DNA of 64,000 nucleotides from NCBI GenBank assembly GCA_029975295.1, contig JARKPK010000052.1, forward strand, positions 1-64,000, written 5' to 3'. The notes below the pieces were generated by a model, which searched no databases, had not been told where the DNA came from, and saw only the letters and a list, made by a program, of their open reading frames with translations. The first letter of the stretch is position 1. Every line of letters begins with the position of its first letter. Source of the stretch: Thermoguttaceae bacterium (GTDB lineage Bacteria; Planctomycetota; Planctomycetia; Pirellulales; Thermoguttaceae). Position numbers and translations under genes: made by a program. Positions 28,193-35,016 of this stretch are shown here, in pieces.

Positions 28193-29086
28193 TCAACCGC
28201 TCGACGCCATCGCGCCGTTAAGCTTCGCCTTGACAACCGGCATGGCGGCCACCAACTCTTTGCCGAAACCGAGCTTCTTCGGCTCGATGCCGAAGGCCAG
28301 GCCGAGGATCTGCGTGAAGTACATGATCGGCAAGCGGAAATTCGTATTGAAGTGCTTGTTGACCCGCGCCTGATAACCGTCGAGGTTCAACTGGCACATC
28401 GGGCACATGCACACGATCATGTCCGCCTCGTACTCGGCAGCGCTTTGCAAGAGCCGGCGGATGAGTTCAAACGCCTGCGGCTCGCTGATCTGGGTCATGT
28501 GGCCGCCGCAGCAATGCGCCTTGACCGGATAGTCCACCACCTCGGCCCCGAGCCACGAAAGCAGGCGGTCCATCTTCGTCGGATATTCCGGGCTGTCGCC
28601 GTTGTCGAGCGGGCGGACAACCTGGCAACCGTAATAGGGAGCAAAACGCAGCCCAGCCAATGGACGCGAAACCTTGTCGCGCACGGCCGTTTCGCCCAGG
28701 TCATCGACGATCACGTCGAGCATGTGGCGGACGGTCACTCGCCCGGGGCGATAAGAAAGCCCGCCAGCGGCCAGCGCTTCGTTGACTTGCGAACCCAATT
28801 GAGGGAACTTGCCCATCAAGTGGTCCACTTTCTTAAGGTTCAAGTAGCACGCGGCGCATGGGGCCACCAACTGGTTGAGCTCGGGCTCGACCAGCGCCAG
28901 GTTTCTCGCGATCACCGAACAGGCGGTCAGTTCATCCTGCGAGAAGTACTCCGTCGCGCCGCAGCAATTCCAGTCTTCCAGTTCGACGAGCTTGATGCCG
29001 AGCAAATCGGCCACGGCCTTGACCGAAACGTCGTAGGCCGCCGCGTTGCACTCGAGCGAACACCCGGGGTAGTAAGAGTATTTCAC
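28193..29086 (-). CDS. hdrB: Heterodisulfide reductase subunit HdrB, double CCG domain
   Basis: A 297-residue protein. Two complete CCG repeats are present: C9, C41-C42, C77-C80 and C154, C192-C193, C228-C231. In HdrB these hold two non-cubane [4Fe-4S] clusters where the disulfide is reduced. All ten cysteines are retained, so a disulfide-reductase-type site should be functional. The start is a GTG preceded by a near-perfect GGAGGTGA. That GTG overlaps a TGA that closes a small upstream frame. Bacteria are not known to make CoM-S-S-CoB in general, so the physiological acceptor is open. Confidence 0.95.
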   Translation of the reverse strand: MKYSYYPGCSLECNAAAYDVSVKAVADLLGIKLVELEDWNCCGATEYFSQDELTACSVIARNLALVEPELNQLVAPCAACYLNLKKVDHLMGKFPQLGSQVNEALAAGGLSYRPGRVTVRHMLDVIVDDLGETAVRDKVSRPLAGLRFAPYYGCQVVRPLDNGDSPEYPTKMDRLLSWLGAEVVDYPVKAHCCGGHMTQISEPQAFELIRRLLQSAAEYEADMIVCMCPMCQLNLDGYQARVNKHFNTNFRLPIMYFTQILGLAFGIEPKKLGFGKELVAAMPVVKAKLNGAMASSG

Positions 29087-29397
29087 GTCCGCGTCACCTC
29101 CGCTTCAGCCCCAGACGCACCGCAACGATCGCAATTGCGCGGCTTGGGCTCGGGTTGTCCTTCTAATTGACTGTTGTTCCACTCGGAAAATTGCGGTCGA
29201 TTCCACTGGCGGCGAGCCTTCCGAAGAATCGTCGCCGGCCCTTCAGCGGAAGCGGGCTCGCTGGGCCGCTTCCGAAACGCTTCGGGCAGGGGCCTCGGTT
29301 TATCCCCCGACCCAATGGGCCAACCTCCATTAGCGGCCGGCGTGTTGTTGGGCGCCGATTTGGCGAGCCTTCTTGATGATTGCCTGGAGTTGACCAA
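29083..29397 (-). CDS. Possible small gene between hdrC and hdrB
   Basis: A frame of up to 104 codons whose first part overlaps the end of hdrC out of frame. The part outside hdrC encodes about 80 residues, Pro/Arg-rich and ending with a CxxC (NCDRCGASGAE). Its TGA shares bases with the GTG start of hdrB, a pattern typical of coupled genes, and it fills a 243-base gap in an otherwise compact operon. No family is recognised, no good start was seen outside hdrC, and composition is biased, so it may be chance. Confidence 0.2.
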   Translation of the reverse strand: MVNSRQSSRRLAKSAPNNTPAANGGWPIGSGDKPRPLPEAFRKRPSEPASAEGPATILRKARRQWNRPQFSEWNNSQLEGQPEPKPRNCDRCGASGAEAEVTRT

Positions 29398-29911
29398 TGT
29401 TCTTGATCTTCGACGGCGTCAACGCCATGCGACCGCGCGAGAACATGGCCATGCCCATCGGGCCCATCGCCATCATCTTCAAAGGCCGGTTAAGCAAGTG
29501 GTACCCGGTTGCCAAGCCGAATTCGAAGCTCCGTCCATACTTGTCGACGTAGCCGGTGAACGTCTGAGCAAGGGCGACCGCGTCGGTTTCTTTGTAGGCC
29601 TTCTCGGCGATCGAAAATCGCTTGCAGGTGTAGATTATGTCAGTAATTGGAATCTCTTGCGGGCAGCGGCTGGTGCAGAAGTAGCACGAAACGCACGCCC
29701 ACAGCATGTTCGACGAAAGCACCTGCTCTCGCTCGCCGGCGCGAATCATGTTGATGATCGCCCGTGGGGTGTGGTCCATGTCGGCCCCGCTGGGGCACGA
29801 TCCCCCACAAGTGCCGCATTGAATGCAATGCACCAGGCGCTCGCCGCCAGGAGTGCTTGCAATCACCCGCTCGATGAAGGTTCCCTTTTTCAGCGTTGTT
29901 TTTCCACTCAT
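29330..29911 (-). CDS. hdrC: Heterodisulfide reductase subunit HdrC
   Basis: A 193-residue iron-sulfur protein that relays electrons from HdrA to HdrB. Two [4Fe-4S] motifs are complete: C29/C32/C35/C39 (CIQCGTCGGSCP) and C73/C76/C79/C83 (CVSCYFCTSRCP). It is the first gene of the hdrCBA-mvhDGA operon. GGGAG stands nine bases before the ATG. The upstream region carries a TATAGT -10-like element and three TTGCGAAA-type repeats. HdrE and membrane anchors are absent, so the complex is the soluble cytoplasmic kind. Confidence 0.95.
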   Translation of the reverse strand: MSGKTTLKKGTFIERVIASTPGGERLVHCIQCGTCGGSCPSGADMDHTPRAIINMIRAGEREQVLSSNMLWACVSCYFCTSRCPQEIPITDIIYTCKRFSIAEKAYKETDAVALAQTFTGYVDKYGRSFEFGLATGYHLLNRPLKMMAMGPMGMAMFSRGRMALTPSKIKNIGQLQAIIKKARQIGAQQHAGR

Positions 29912-29992
29912 CCCAAGCGTCTCCCTGCGGGTCGTTGTCTCAAGGGTTGCTCTAGTGTTAGCAATCCGTGTGCCGAAACGGGATTTGCAAGC

Positions 29993-30055
29993 ACTATAAG
30001 TACAACTTGCGAAAGCTTTTGCAGTTGCGAAAAATACAAGGAAGGTTGCGAGAAA
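29993..30055 (-). promoter_or_regulatory. Promoter/operator region of the hdr-mvh operon
   Basis: The minus strand carries TATAGT (29993-29998) without a good -35 box. Upstream, in the promoter's sense, plus-strand copies of TTGCGA(A/G)AA begin at 30007, 30025 and 30046 (spacings 18 and 21). The first copy is part of a near-palindrome, TTGCGAAAGCTTTTGCAG, and an inverted pair TTGCAAG/CTTGCGAA flanks the -10. This looks like an activator-dependent promoter with repeated regulator sites. Confidence 0.4.
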
Positions 30056-30172
30056 TGCCCGGCGGGTGCAGACTCACGGATTTCCGTCCTGATTCGCGGG
30101 ATTCCGTGGCTTCGCGGGGATGGGACGTGAGCGATTAGGTTTTGTCGGACGGTCGCGGCAGCCTCGGCGCAA

Positions 30173-31735
30173 TCAGAAGACGACTTGATAGCGCAGGCCG
30201 ACCACCACTGAATCGCGATAAATGCCCGAGGGGCTGAAGACGTACTGGCAGTCGGGCTGAATGGTGCTCCACTTCGTGATGTGGGCTTTGTAGAACAGCT
30301 CCAGCGCCGTTTCGGTGCCGGTGCCGCCGAGGTTGTGGCGAACGTGGTTGACGCCGATTCCCAATCGATCGTCGTTGCGACGAGGCAGCAACCCCTTATA
30401 CACCAACCCTGCCCCGACAAAGTCTTTGATTTGCACATTTTCTCTGGGCCACGCTGTTCCCCAGCGGAAGAACGCGAACAGCCCTTGATCGTTTGCCTCG
30501 TCGCAATAGTCTTCGCGCGTAATCGCTTGCCCCCAATCGAGATAAAATGCGTGTTGTTCGGCGAATGCGAGTGATTCTTCGTTGTCGGCCGGCAGTGTCA
30601 GGTATCCGTAGCCGATGTCGAATTCGCCAGGCAATCGTCCCTGGAATAGTGAGTACTTCTTCTCCAACTCGGCGGCCGCAAAGAGGGCGCCGGTGCCCGA
30701 GAACCCCCAAGTAGCCCCATTGGGCATTCCGTCCCAAACGCCGGCCTTCGCGGCCCACGACTCGGTCAACTGCCAAGTGACCACGGCCGCTGCGCCGTTA
30801 TGGGGATAGGTAGGACCAGGCAGCGACAGCGGCATCCCGTGAGCCGAATGCACGAACTCGGCCGCCTGATCGATCAAGTGGAACTCGGCGTTGGAGTCTT
30901 GCTTGCCTAATCGGACGGTCACTCGGCCATCAAAGAGCGAACACTCCCACCAATATTCGGAAACCTGGTTGATGTTTACTGAGGGATCGATGCTGCTGAC
31001 GTATTGAATGTCTCCCACGTAATCGTCGGTGATTCCGCGGCCGTGCGTGTGCTGAAACACCATGAAGAACCGGCCCGGCATACGCACGGGCAGCTTTTCC
31101 AATTGCAAGTCTGCACCGAGGTTGAATAGGCCCTCGTACGTAGTGGCCCGGCGGGTCGACCGTCCGCCGCGGGCGTTGGTCATGACTTCGCCGATATAGA
31201 CATACTCGATTCGAACCGGGCCCCGGCCGTGCAATCGTTGACCGAGAAGGCCGTGGTGTTCTTCGGCCTCCTCCTCGCCTTCTCGTTGCGTTTCCTGTTG
31301 CATGGCCTGGGCCATCTGGCCGCCGACGCTGGGATCAAAATGGCCGAGCGGGTCGCGGAAGCCCTCGCTCAACTGGGTGGAGAAGGTCTCGGCGTCGAAA
31401 AGGCCCGCAAACGGGTTCGCGTTGTTACGACGGCTGCTCGTGGTGGAGCGACTGCCGGAGCGGGCGGCGTTGCGGTCCTGCATCGCCCTCTCGGCCGGGC
31501 TGGGAATTGGTTCGCTTGGGCGGAACGAGGCGGCCGACGCTTTCGGGTCGCGGCTCCACGCAAACGGCCGCGCTTCGGCCGCCAATGCCCCGGCTGCCTG
31601 AACAACCACAGCGGCGGCGGCTGCGAAGGCTGCCAGCAAGCCGAGTCCACTGCCGGCCGTAGCGAGTCCGGTGCGACGGCTCGGTTTTCGGGGGCCTATC
31701 GGCGGGAAAGCCGTGGGGGAAGTTGGGTGAAACAC
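30173..31735 (-). CDS. OprB-like carbohydrate-selective outer-membrane porin
   Basis: A 520-residue protein. A long hydrophobic signal region covers about residues 20-52 (GLATAGSGLGLLAAFAAAA). A Ser/Arg/Glu-rich segment follows (60-165). The beta-barrel domain shows OprB-family features, such as VTVRLGKQDSNAEFHLIDQA, the SYSLFQGRLPGEFDIGYGY-like strands and a C-terminal GLRYQVVF ending in phenylalanine, the usual signal for outer-membrane assembly. The ORF opens with a GTG and no clear ribosome binding site, so the true start is uncertain. OprB porins allow diffusion of sugars. The gene sits upstream of the hdr operon on the same strand but 261 bases away. Confidence 0.82.
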   Translation of the reverse strand: MFHPTSPTAFPPIGPRKPSRRTGLATAGSGLGLLAAFAAAAAVVVQAAGALAAEARPFAWSRDPKASAASFRPSEPIPSPAERAMQDRNAARSGSRSTTSSRRNNANPFAGLFDAETFSTQLSEGFRDPLGHFDPSVGGQMAQAMQQETQREGEEEAEEHHGLLGQRLHGRGPVRIEYVYIGEVMTNARGGRSTRRATTYEGLFNLGADLQLEKLPVRMPGRFFMVFQHTHGRGITDDYVGDIQYVSSIDPSVNINQVSEYWWECSLFDGRVTVRLGKQDSNAEFHLIDQAAEFVHSAHGMPLSLPGPTYPHNGAAAVVTWQLTESWAAKAGVWDGMPNGATWGFSGTGALFAAAELEKKYSLFQGRLPGEFDIGYGYLTLPADNEESLAFAEQHAFYLDWGQAITREDYCDEANDQGLFAFFRWGTAWPRENVQIKDFVGAGLVYKGLLPRRNDDRLGIGVNHVRHNLGGTGTETALELFYKAHITKWSTIQPDCQYVFSPSGIYRDSVVVGLRYQVVF

Positions 31736-32159
31736 TACGAATACCTGGAAGCAGTGTTCTTGTTCGGCGGGTGTGGAGCGGCATGCGCGAACGAGGATGC
31801 GCAGGCTGCCTCACTTCCGAGTGTGCTCCCCCTGGGCTATCGCATCGGGGGGGCCGGTTCTAAAGCTTTTTGTGAGCGGGTTTTCTCGGTGTAAAGGGAT
31901 GCCCTCAGCGCACGGCCGCAGCAGTAGTATCGAGTGTGGCGAATGGGGCGCTTGATCGGGAGACGTTTGCGCGTCATCGCTTGCCCGACAAAAATAAGCT
32001 GAACGATTGACATCCCCGGCAAAGTTGTCGCTTGCCGGTGAATGCGGCGTTGGCCGCAAACTCTGCGCCGTTGGAATCGCCGATCGGCGGGCCGGCCGAG
32101 AAAGCAACTTTTCCCCCGCGCGATGGCTGCCAGAGATGAGCGGCAGAATCTGGCGCAAT
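31736..32159. other. Gap between porin start and pabA stop
   Basis: 424 bases without a plausible gene. It includes the hairpin CCGGCAA/TTGCCGG at 32016-32038. Confidence 0.5.
32016..32038 (-). repeat. Perfect 7-base hairpin downstream of pabA
   Basis: CCGGCAA (32016-32022) and TTGCCGG (32032-32038) enclose a 9-base loop, 120 bases past the pabA stop. There is no adjacent T run, so it is at best a weak terminator or processing site. Confidence 0.3.
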
Positions 32160-32741
32160 CTACACGCTGAGAAATCGCCGGAGTATTTCTGTTCCGCAGT
32201 CGGTCAGAAAGCTTTCGGGATGGAACTGCACACCGAACAGCGGATAGTCGCGATGGGAGATCGCCATGATCTCGCGGTCGCCGTTGGGGGCGTCGGACCA
32301 TGCGCAGACATCGAACGACTTGGGCAGTGTGTCGGGCTGAATGACCAAGCTATGGTAACGAGTGGCGACAAACGGATTGGGCAGCCCGGCGAATAGCCCC
32401 GATTCCGTGTGGTAAATCTCATCGGTCTTGCCGTGCATCAATCGCCCGCAACGGACAATCGTCGCCCCAAAAGCCTGGCCAATCGATTGATGGCCCAGGC
32501 ACACCCCAAGCAGGGGCGTCTTGCCGGCGAACCGGCGCACGCAATCGACCGAGATGCCCGCTTCGTTCGGGGTGCAGGGGCCGGGCGAAATGATCAGATG
32601 CGAAGGCGCCAACTGTTCGATTTCCTCTAACGACACCTGATCATTGCGGAAGACCCTCAGGTCGAGCGAGGGATCAATCTCGCCCAAACGTTGGACGAGG
32701 TTGTACGTGAACGAATCGTAGTTGTCGATCAGGATGATCAT
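32160..32741 (-). CDS. pabA: Glutamine amidotransferase, anthranilate/aminodeoxychorismate synthase component II
   Basis: A 193-residue class I glutamine amidotransferase that supplies ammonia to chorismate for p-aminobenzoate (folate) or anthranilate (tryptophan) synthesis. The catalytic triad is evident: Cys in LLGVCLGHQSIGQAFG (about residue 80), and His and Glu in FGVQFHPESF near residue 172-175. The N-terminal IDNYDSFTYNLVQRLGE and ISPGPCTPNEAG are family hallmarks. No component I (PabB/TrpE) lies next to it, so whether it serves PABA, tryptophan or both cannot be decided; the symbol is a choice between pabA and trpG. Confidence 0.93.
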   Translation of the reverse strand: MIILIDNYDSFTYNLVQRLGEIDPSLDLRVFRNDQVSLEEIEQLAPSHLIISPGPCTPNEAGISVDCVRRFAGKTPLLGVCLGHQSIGQAFGATIVRCGRLMHGKTDEIYHTESGLFAGLPNPFVATRYHSLVIQPDTLPKSFDVCAWSDAPNGDREIMAISHRDYPLFGVQFHPESFLTDCGTEILRRFLSV

Positions 32742-32884
32742 GCGAGGATTCTTCGGTATATCGGCAGCGATACCGCGGGCCTGACGTCCTCAAGTGTATC
32801 GTGCGGCCCCGATGGCGAGAAGAGGCTGCCGATGGATGCCTCGCGGCAAGCGGTGCGCTGTAGCGACCGCATTGCTCGGCCGTG

Positions 32885-33928
32885 CTATTGGGCGGGGCGG
32901 AGCGGTTCGAACCGCTCTTCGGGCATGGCCATCGAGGTGATGCGAAGCCCGAATTTGTCGCCCACCTTGACGGCCTCGCCGACAGCAACGCGATGGTCGC
33001 CCACTTGGAGATCGAGCGTCTCATCGCAGGATTTGTCGAATTGGATGATCGCGCCCGGCCCGAGCTCGATAATGCGTTTCAGGGGCTGGCGTTTTTCGGC
33101 CAAGGTGACGATGACCGGCACGCTGATCTTCAGCAAACTCCGGGTGTACGCCGGCAGTTCCTCGATTCGCGTGGGACGGCGTTGCTGAGCCGGCTTTCCG
33201 ACGGGGCTTTGTGGCGCTGCCGGTGGGACCTCGCGACGGGCGACGGCATCTTCGTGGCTGGTTCCCTTTCCGGCCGAAGCGGCGGCGCGCGGCGGGGCGG
33301 AGGCCGAGGCGGCGGCAGTTGCTCCATGATCGGGCGCGGCGGAGGCGGCGTCGGAGGCCTCTGGCGGCGTTGGCTCGGTTGCCGGAGCGGCTGCTAATGC
33401 GGCTTCGCTCGCGGCAGGGGCCGCTCCGACGATTAGAGCTGGGGCTGTTAACGGCCAAAGGAGCAGGCAGTCGGCCGATTTCCCCTCGCCCGTTACAGTA
33501 ATTGGAATGGCGGCGGCGCCTTCGGCCGGACGCCCTCGCTGGATGCCGCCGGCGAGGTTCTTGATTTGGGCCGCTTTGAAGTCGTCGGGCATCAAGTCCT
33601 CGGGCAGCAGAAGCATGCCGAGTTCTTGAGCCAGAGTGGTTAGTTTGCTCGTGCCGGTTGGATCGGGCGCGGCGCACCACGAGGGAACGATGCCCGAGGC
33701 GACGGGGACGACAAACAGGGCCGCCTGATTGCCCACGACCATTACAACGGCCAGACCGGGAGCCGCCCACGATTCGCCCAACGGCATTGCTTCGAGAGCA
33801 AGGGGTTGGCCAACGCTCAGCGTGAACGTGCCGTCGATTGCTCGGCCGAGCGCAGCCGATGCCTCGGCCGCATTGGCTTGGCAGGCGGCGACGATCGCTT
33901 CGATCTGCTTGGGCGTCAGTTCCGACAT
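32885..33928 (-). CDS. fliN: FliN/FliY-like flagellar motor switch protein
   Basis: A 347-residue protein. The C-terminal ~96 residues (252-347) are a SpoA domain with the FliN pattern: ISVPVIVTLAEKRQPLKRII, LGPGAIIQFDKSCDETLDL and VGDHRVAVGEAVKVGDKFGL. The N-terminal ~165 residues form a globular domain that may correspond to the CheC-like part of FliY. An Ala/Pro-rich linker of about 90 residues joins them. FliN forms the lower ring of the flagellar C-ring that CheY-P acts on. No other flagellar genes are nearby and no Shine-Dalgarno is obvious before the ATG at 33928. The gene is either an isolated motor-switch gene or a secretion-related SpoA protein. Confidence 0.85.
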   Translation of the reverse strand: MSELTPKQIEAIVAACQANAAEASAALGRAIDGTFTLSVGQPLALEAMPLGESWAAPGLAVVMVVGNQAALFVVPVASGIVPSWCAAPDPTGTSKLTTLAQELGMLLLPEDLMPDDFKAAQIKNLAGGIQRGRPAEGAAAIPITVTGEGKSADCLLLWPLTAPALIVGAAPAASEAALAAAPATEPTPPEASDAASAAPDHGATAAASASAPPRAAASAGKGTSHEDAVARREVPPAAPQSPVGKPAQQRRPTRIEELPAYTRSLLKISVPVIVTLAEKRQPLKRIIELGPGAIIQFDKSCDETLDLQVGDHRVAVGEAVKVGDKFGLRITSMAMPEERFEPLRPAQ

Positions 33929-35016
33929 CGGGGGGCAGTGATTCGAACCTTGCGTAGTGCAATAAACGAGCACGTACGAAAGAGCACTCGGCCTTGGCAG
34001 GCCTGGAAGGACGGCTTTGAGTTGCCCGGCCTTCCGCTGGCGTCTGTGGCAACGGACTGTCGCCCTAAAGCCTGTTGGCTTTGGCGCCGTTGGTTCCGCG
34101 ACTTCGCCGCGATCATCCTCAAGACAGTCCGTACGGTCTTTCGGCTAGATCGGATGCTGAAGCCGTAAACTTTACCCAGAATGCACAATCAGGCGTTTCG
34201 GACGGTCATGGCATCGTGGGTTTTTTGTAGAAGGGCCATTTCGAAACGGCCTCCGGCCAACTGCGATGGTCGAGAACCGATTCGAAGCTCGAACATTTTG
34301 ACTTTGTGGTAGTTACTGCATAGAGTTAACAGTAGCGGTTTGCGTCCGTTCCGATTGGCTGTGTTGGTGCGTTTCGGCACGCCAATAGGCGCTGGTGCCT
34401 TTCGGGCGGCGGGTGCCGCAGCTCTTTTCGGCCGGATAGTGGTCTTTCTAGCTTCTCCAGGTTCTCAGTGATTCTTTGAGGCAGCGAGTCTCGCCCGCGG
34501 CTTTCGGCCTCGGGCTTCGTCGCAGGCAGCGATCGATTCAGCGATGGAACGAGCTGCCCTCTTGCGGACGGCCTCATCCGGGAATTGTCCGCTGGCGGCT
34601 GTCGGGGCCGTTGGCGGGCTTGATTCGCCCGTTCGCTTCTCGGGCGGATCATGTGCCCCCGGGTTTCGACACAGCGGGCCGAACGCCAGCGACGTTCCGT
34701 CCCAGAACGCAACGGCTTGGTTGATCGGCCAGGCTGCGAACTTGATCAGCCAGGCTGTCAACGGTCAAACAAACAGACAGGGTTGTTCTAGTGTGCCGAT
34801 CGGATCGGTGAGGTGTCGTCTGTTGGTGGCCACAAGCACGGCAAGGCACAACTGACGAAAATGGGTTCTTCCTTCAGCACAACCGAGCAAGCGACGAATT
34901 GCCGCGCCCCCTCGGGCGAACGAGCCCGGATTGCGCGCCGAGCCCGGGCCATCGGTGCGACGGCATTGGATTGCAAGCCGTGGAAGAAGCCGACAGAGCC
35001 GCCGGCACGGTGGCAG
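33929..35016. other. Divergent intergenic region before the subtilase gene
   Basis: About 1.1 kb, much of it without protein-like frames; short arginine-rich frames on both strands look like chance. It contains the 21-base-period direct repeat at 34721-34757. An in-frame extension of the subtilase gene back to 34813 is possible. Confidence 0.5.
34721..34757 (+). repeat. Tandem direct repeat, 21-base period
   Basis: TTGATCGGCCAGGCTG at 34721-34736 and TTGATCAGCCAGGCTG at 34742-34757 differ at one of 16 bases and are spaced by two helical turns, which suits a dimeric regulator site upstream of the subtilase. Confidence 0.35.

Noticed and set aside
26029-28221. A 730-codon open frame antisense to hdrA
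   Set aside because: The complementary strand encodes HdrA with all its iron-sulfur ligands; the antisense product is a composition artefact.
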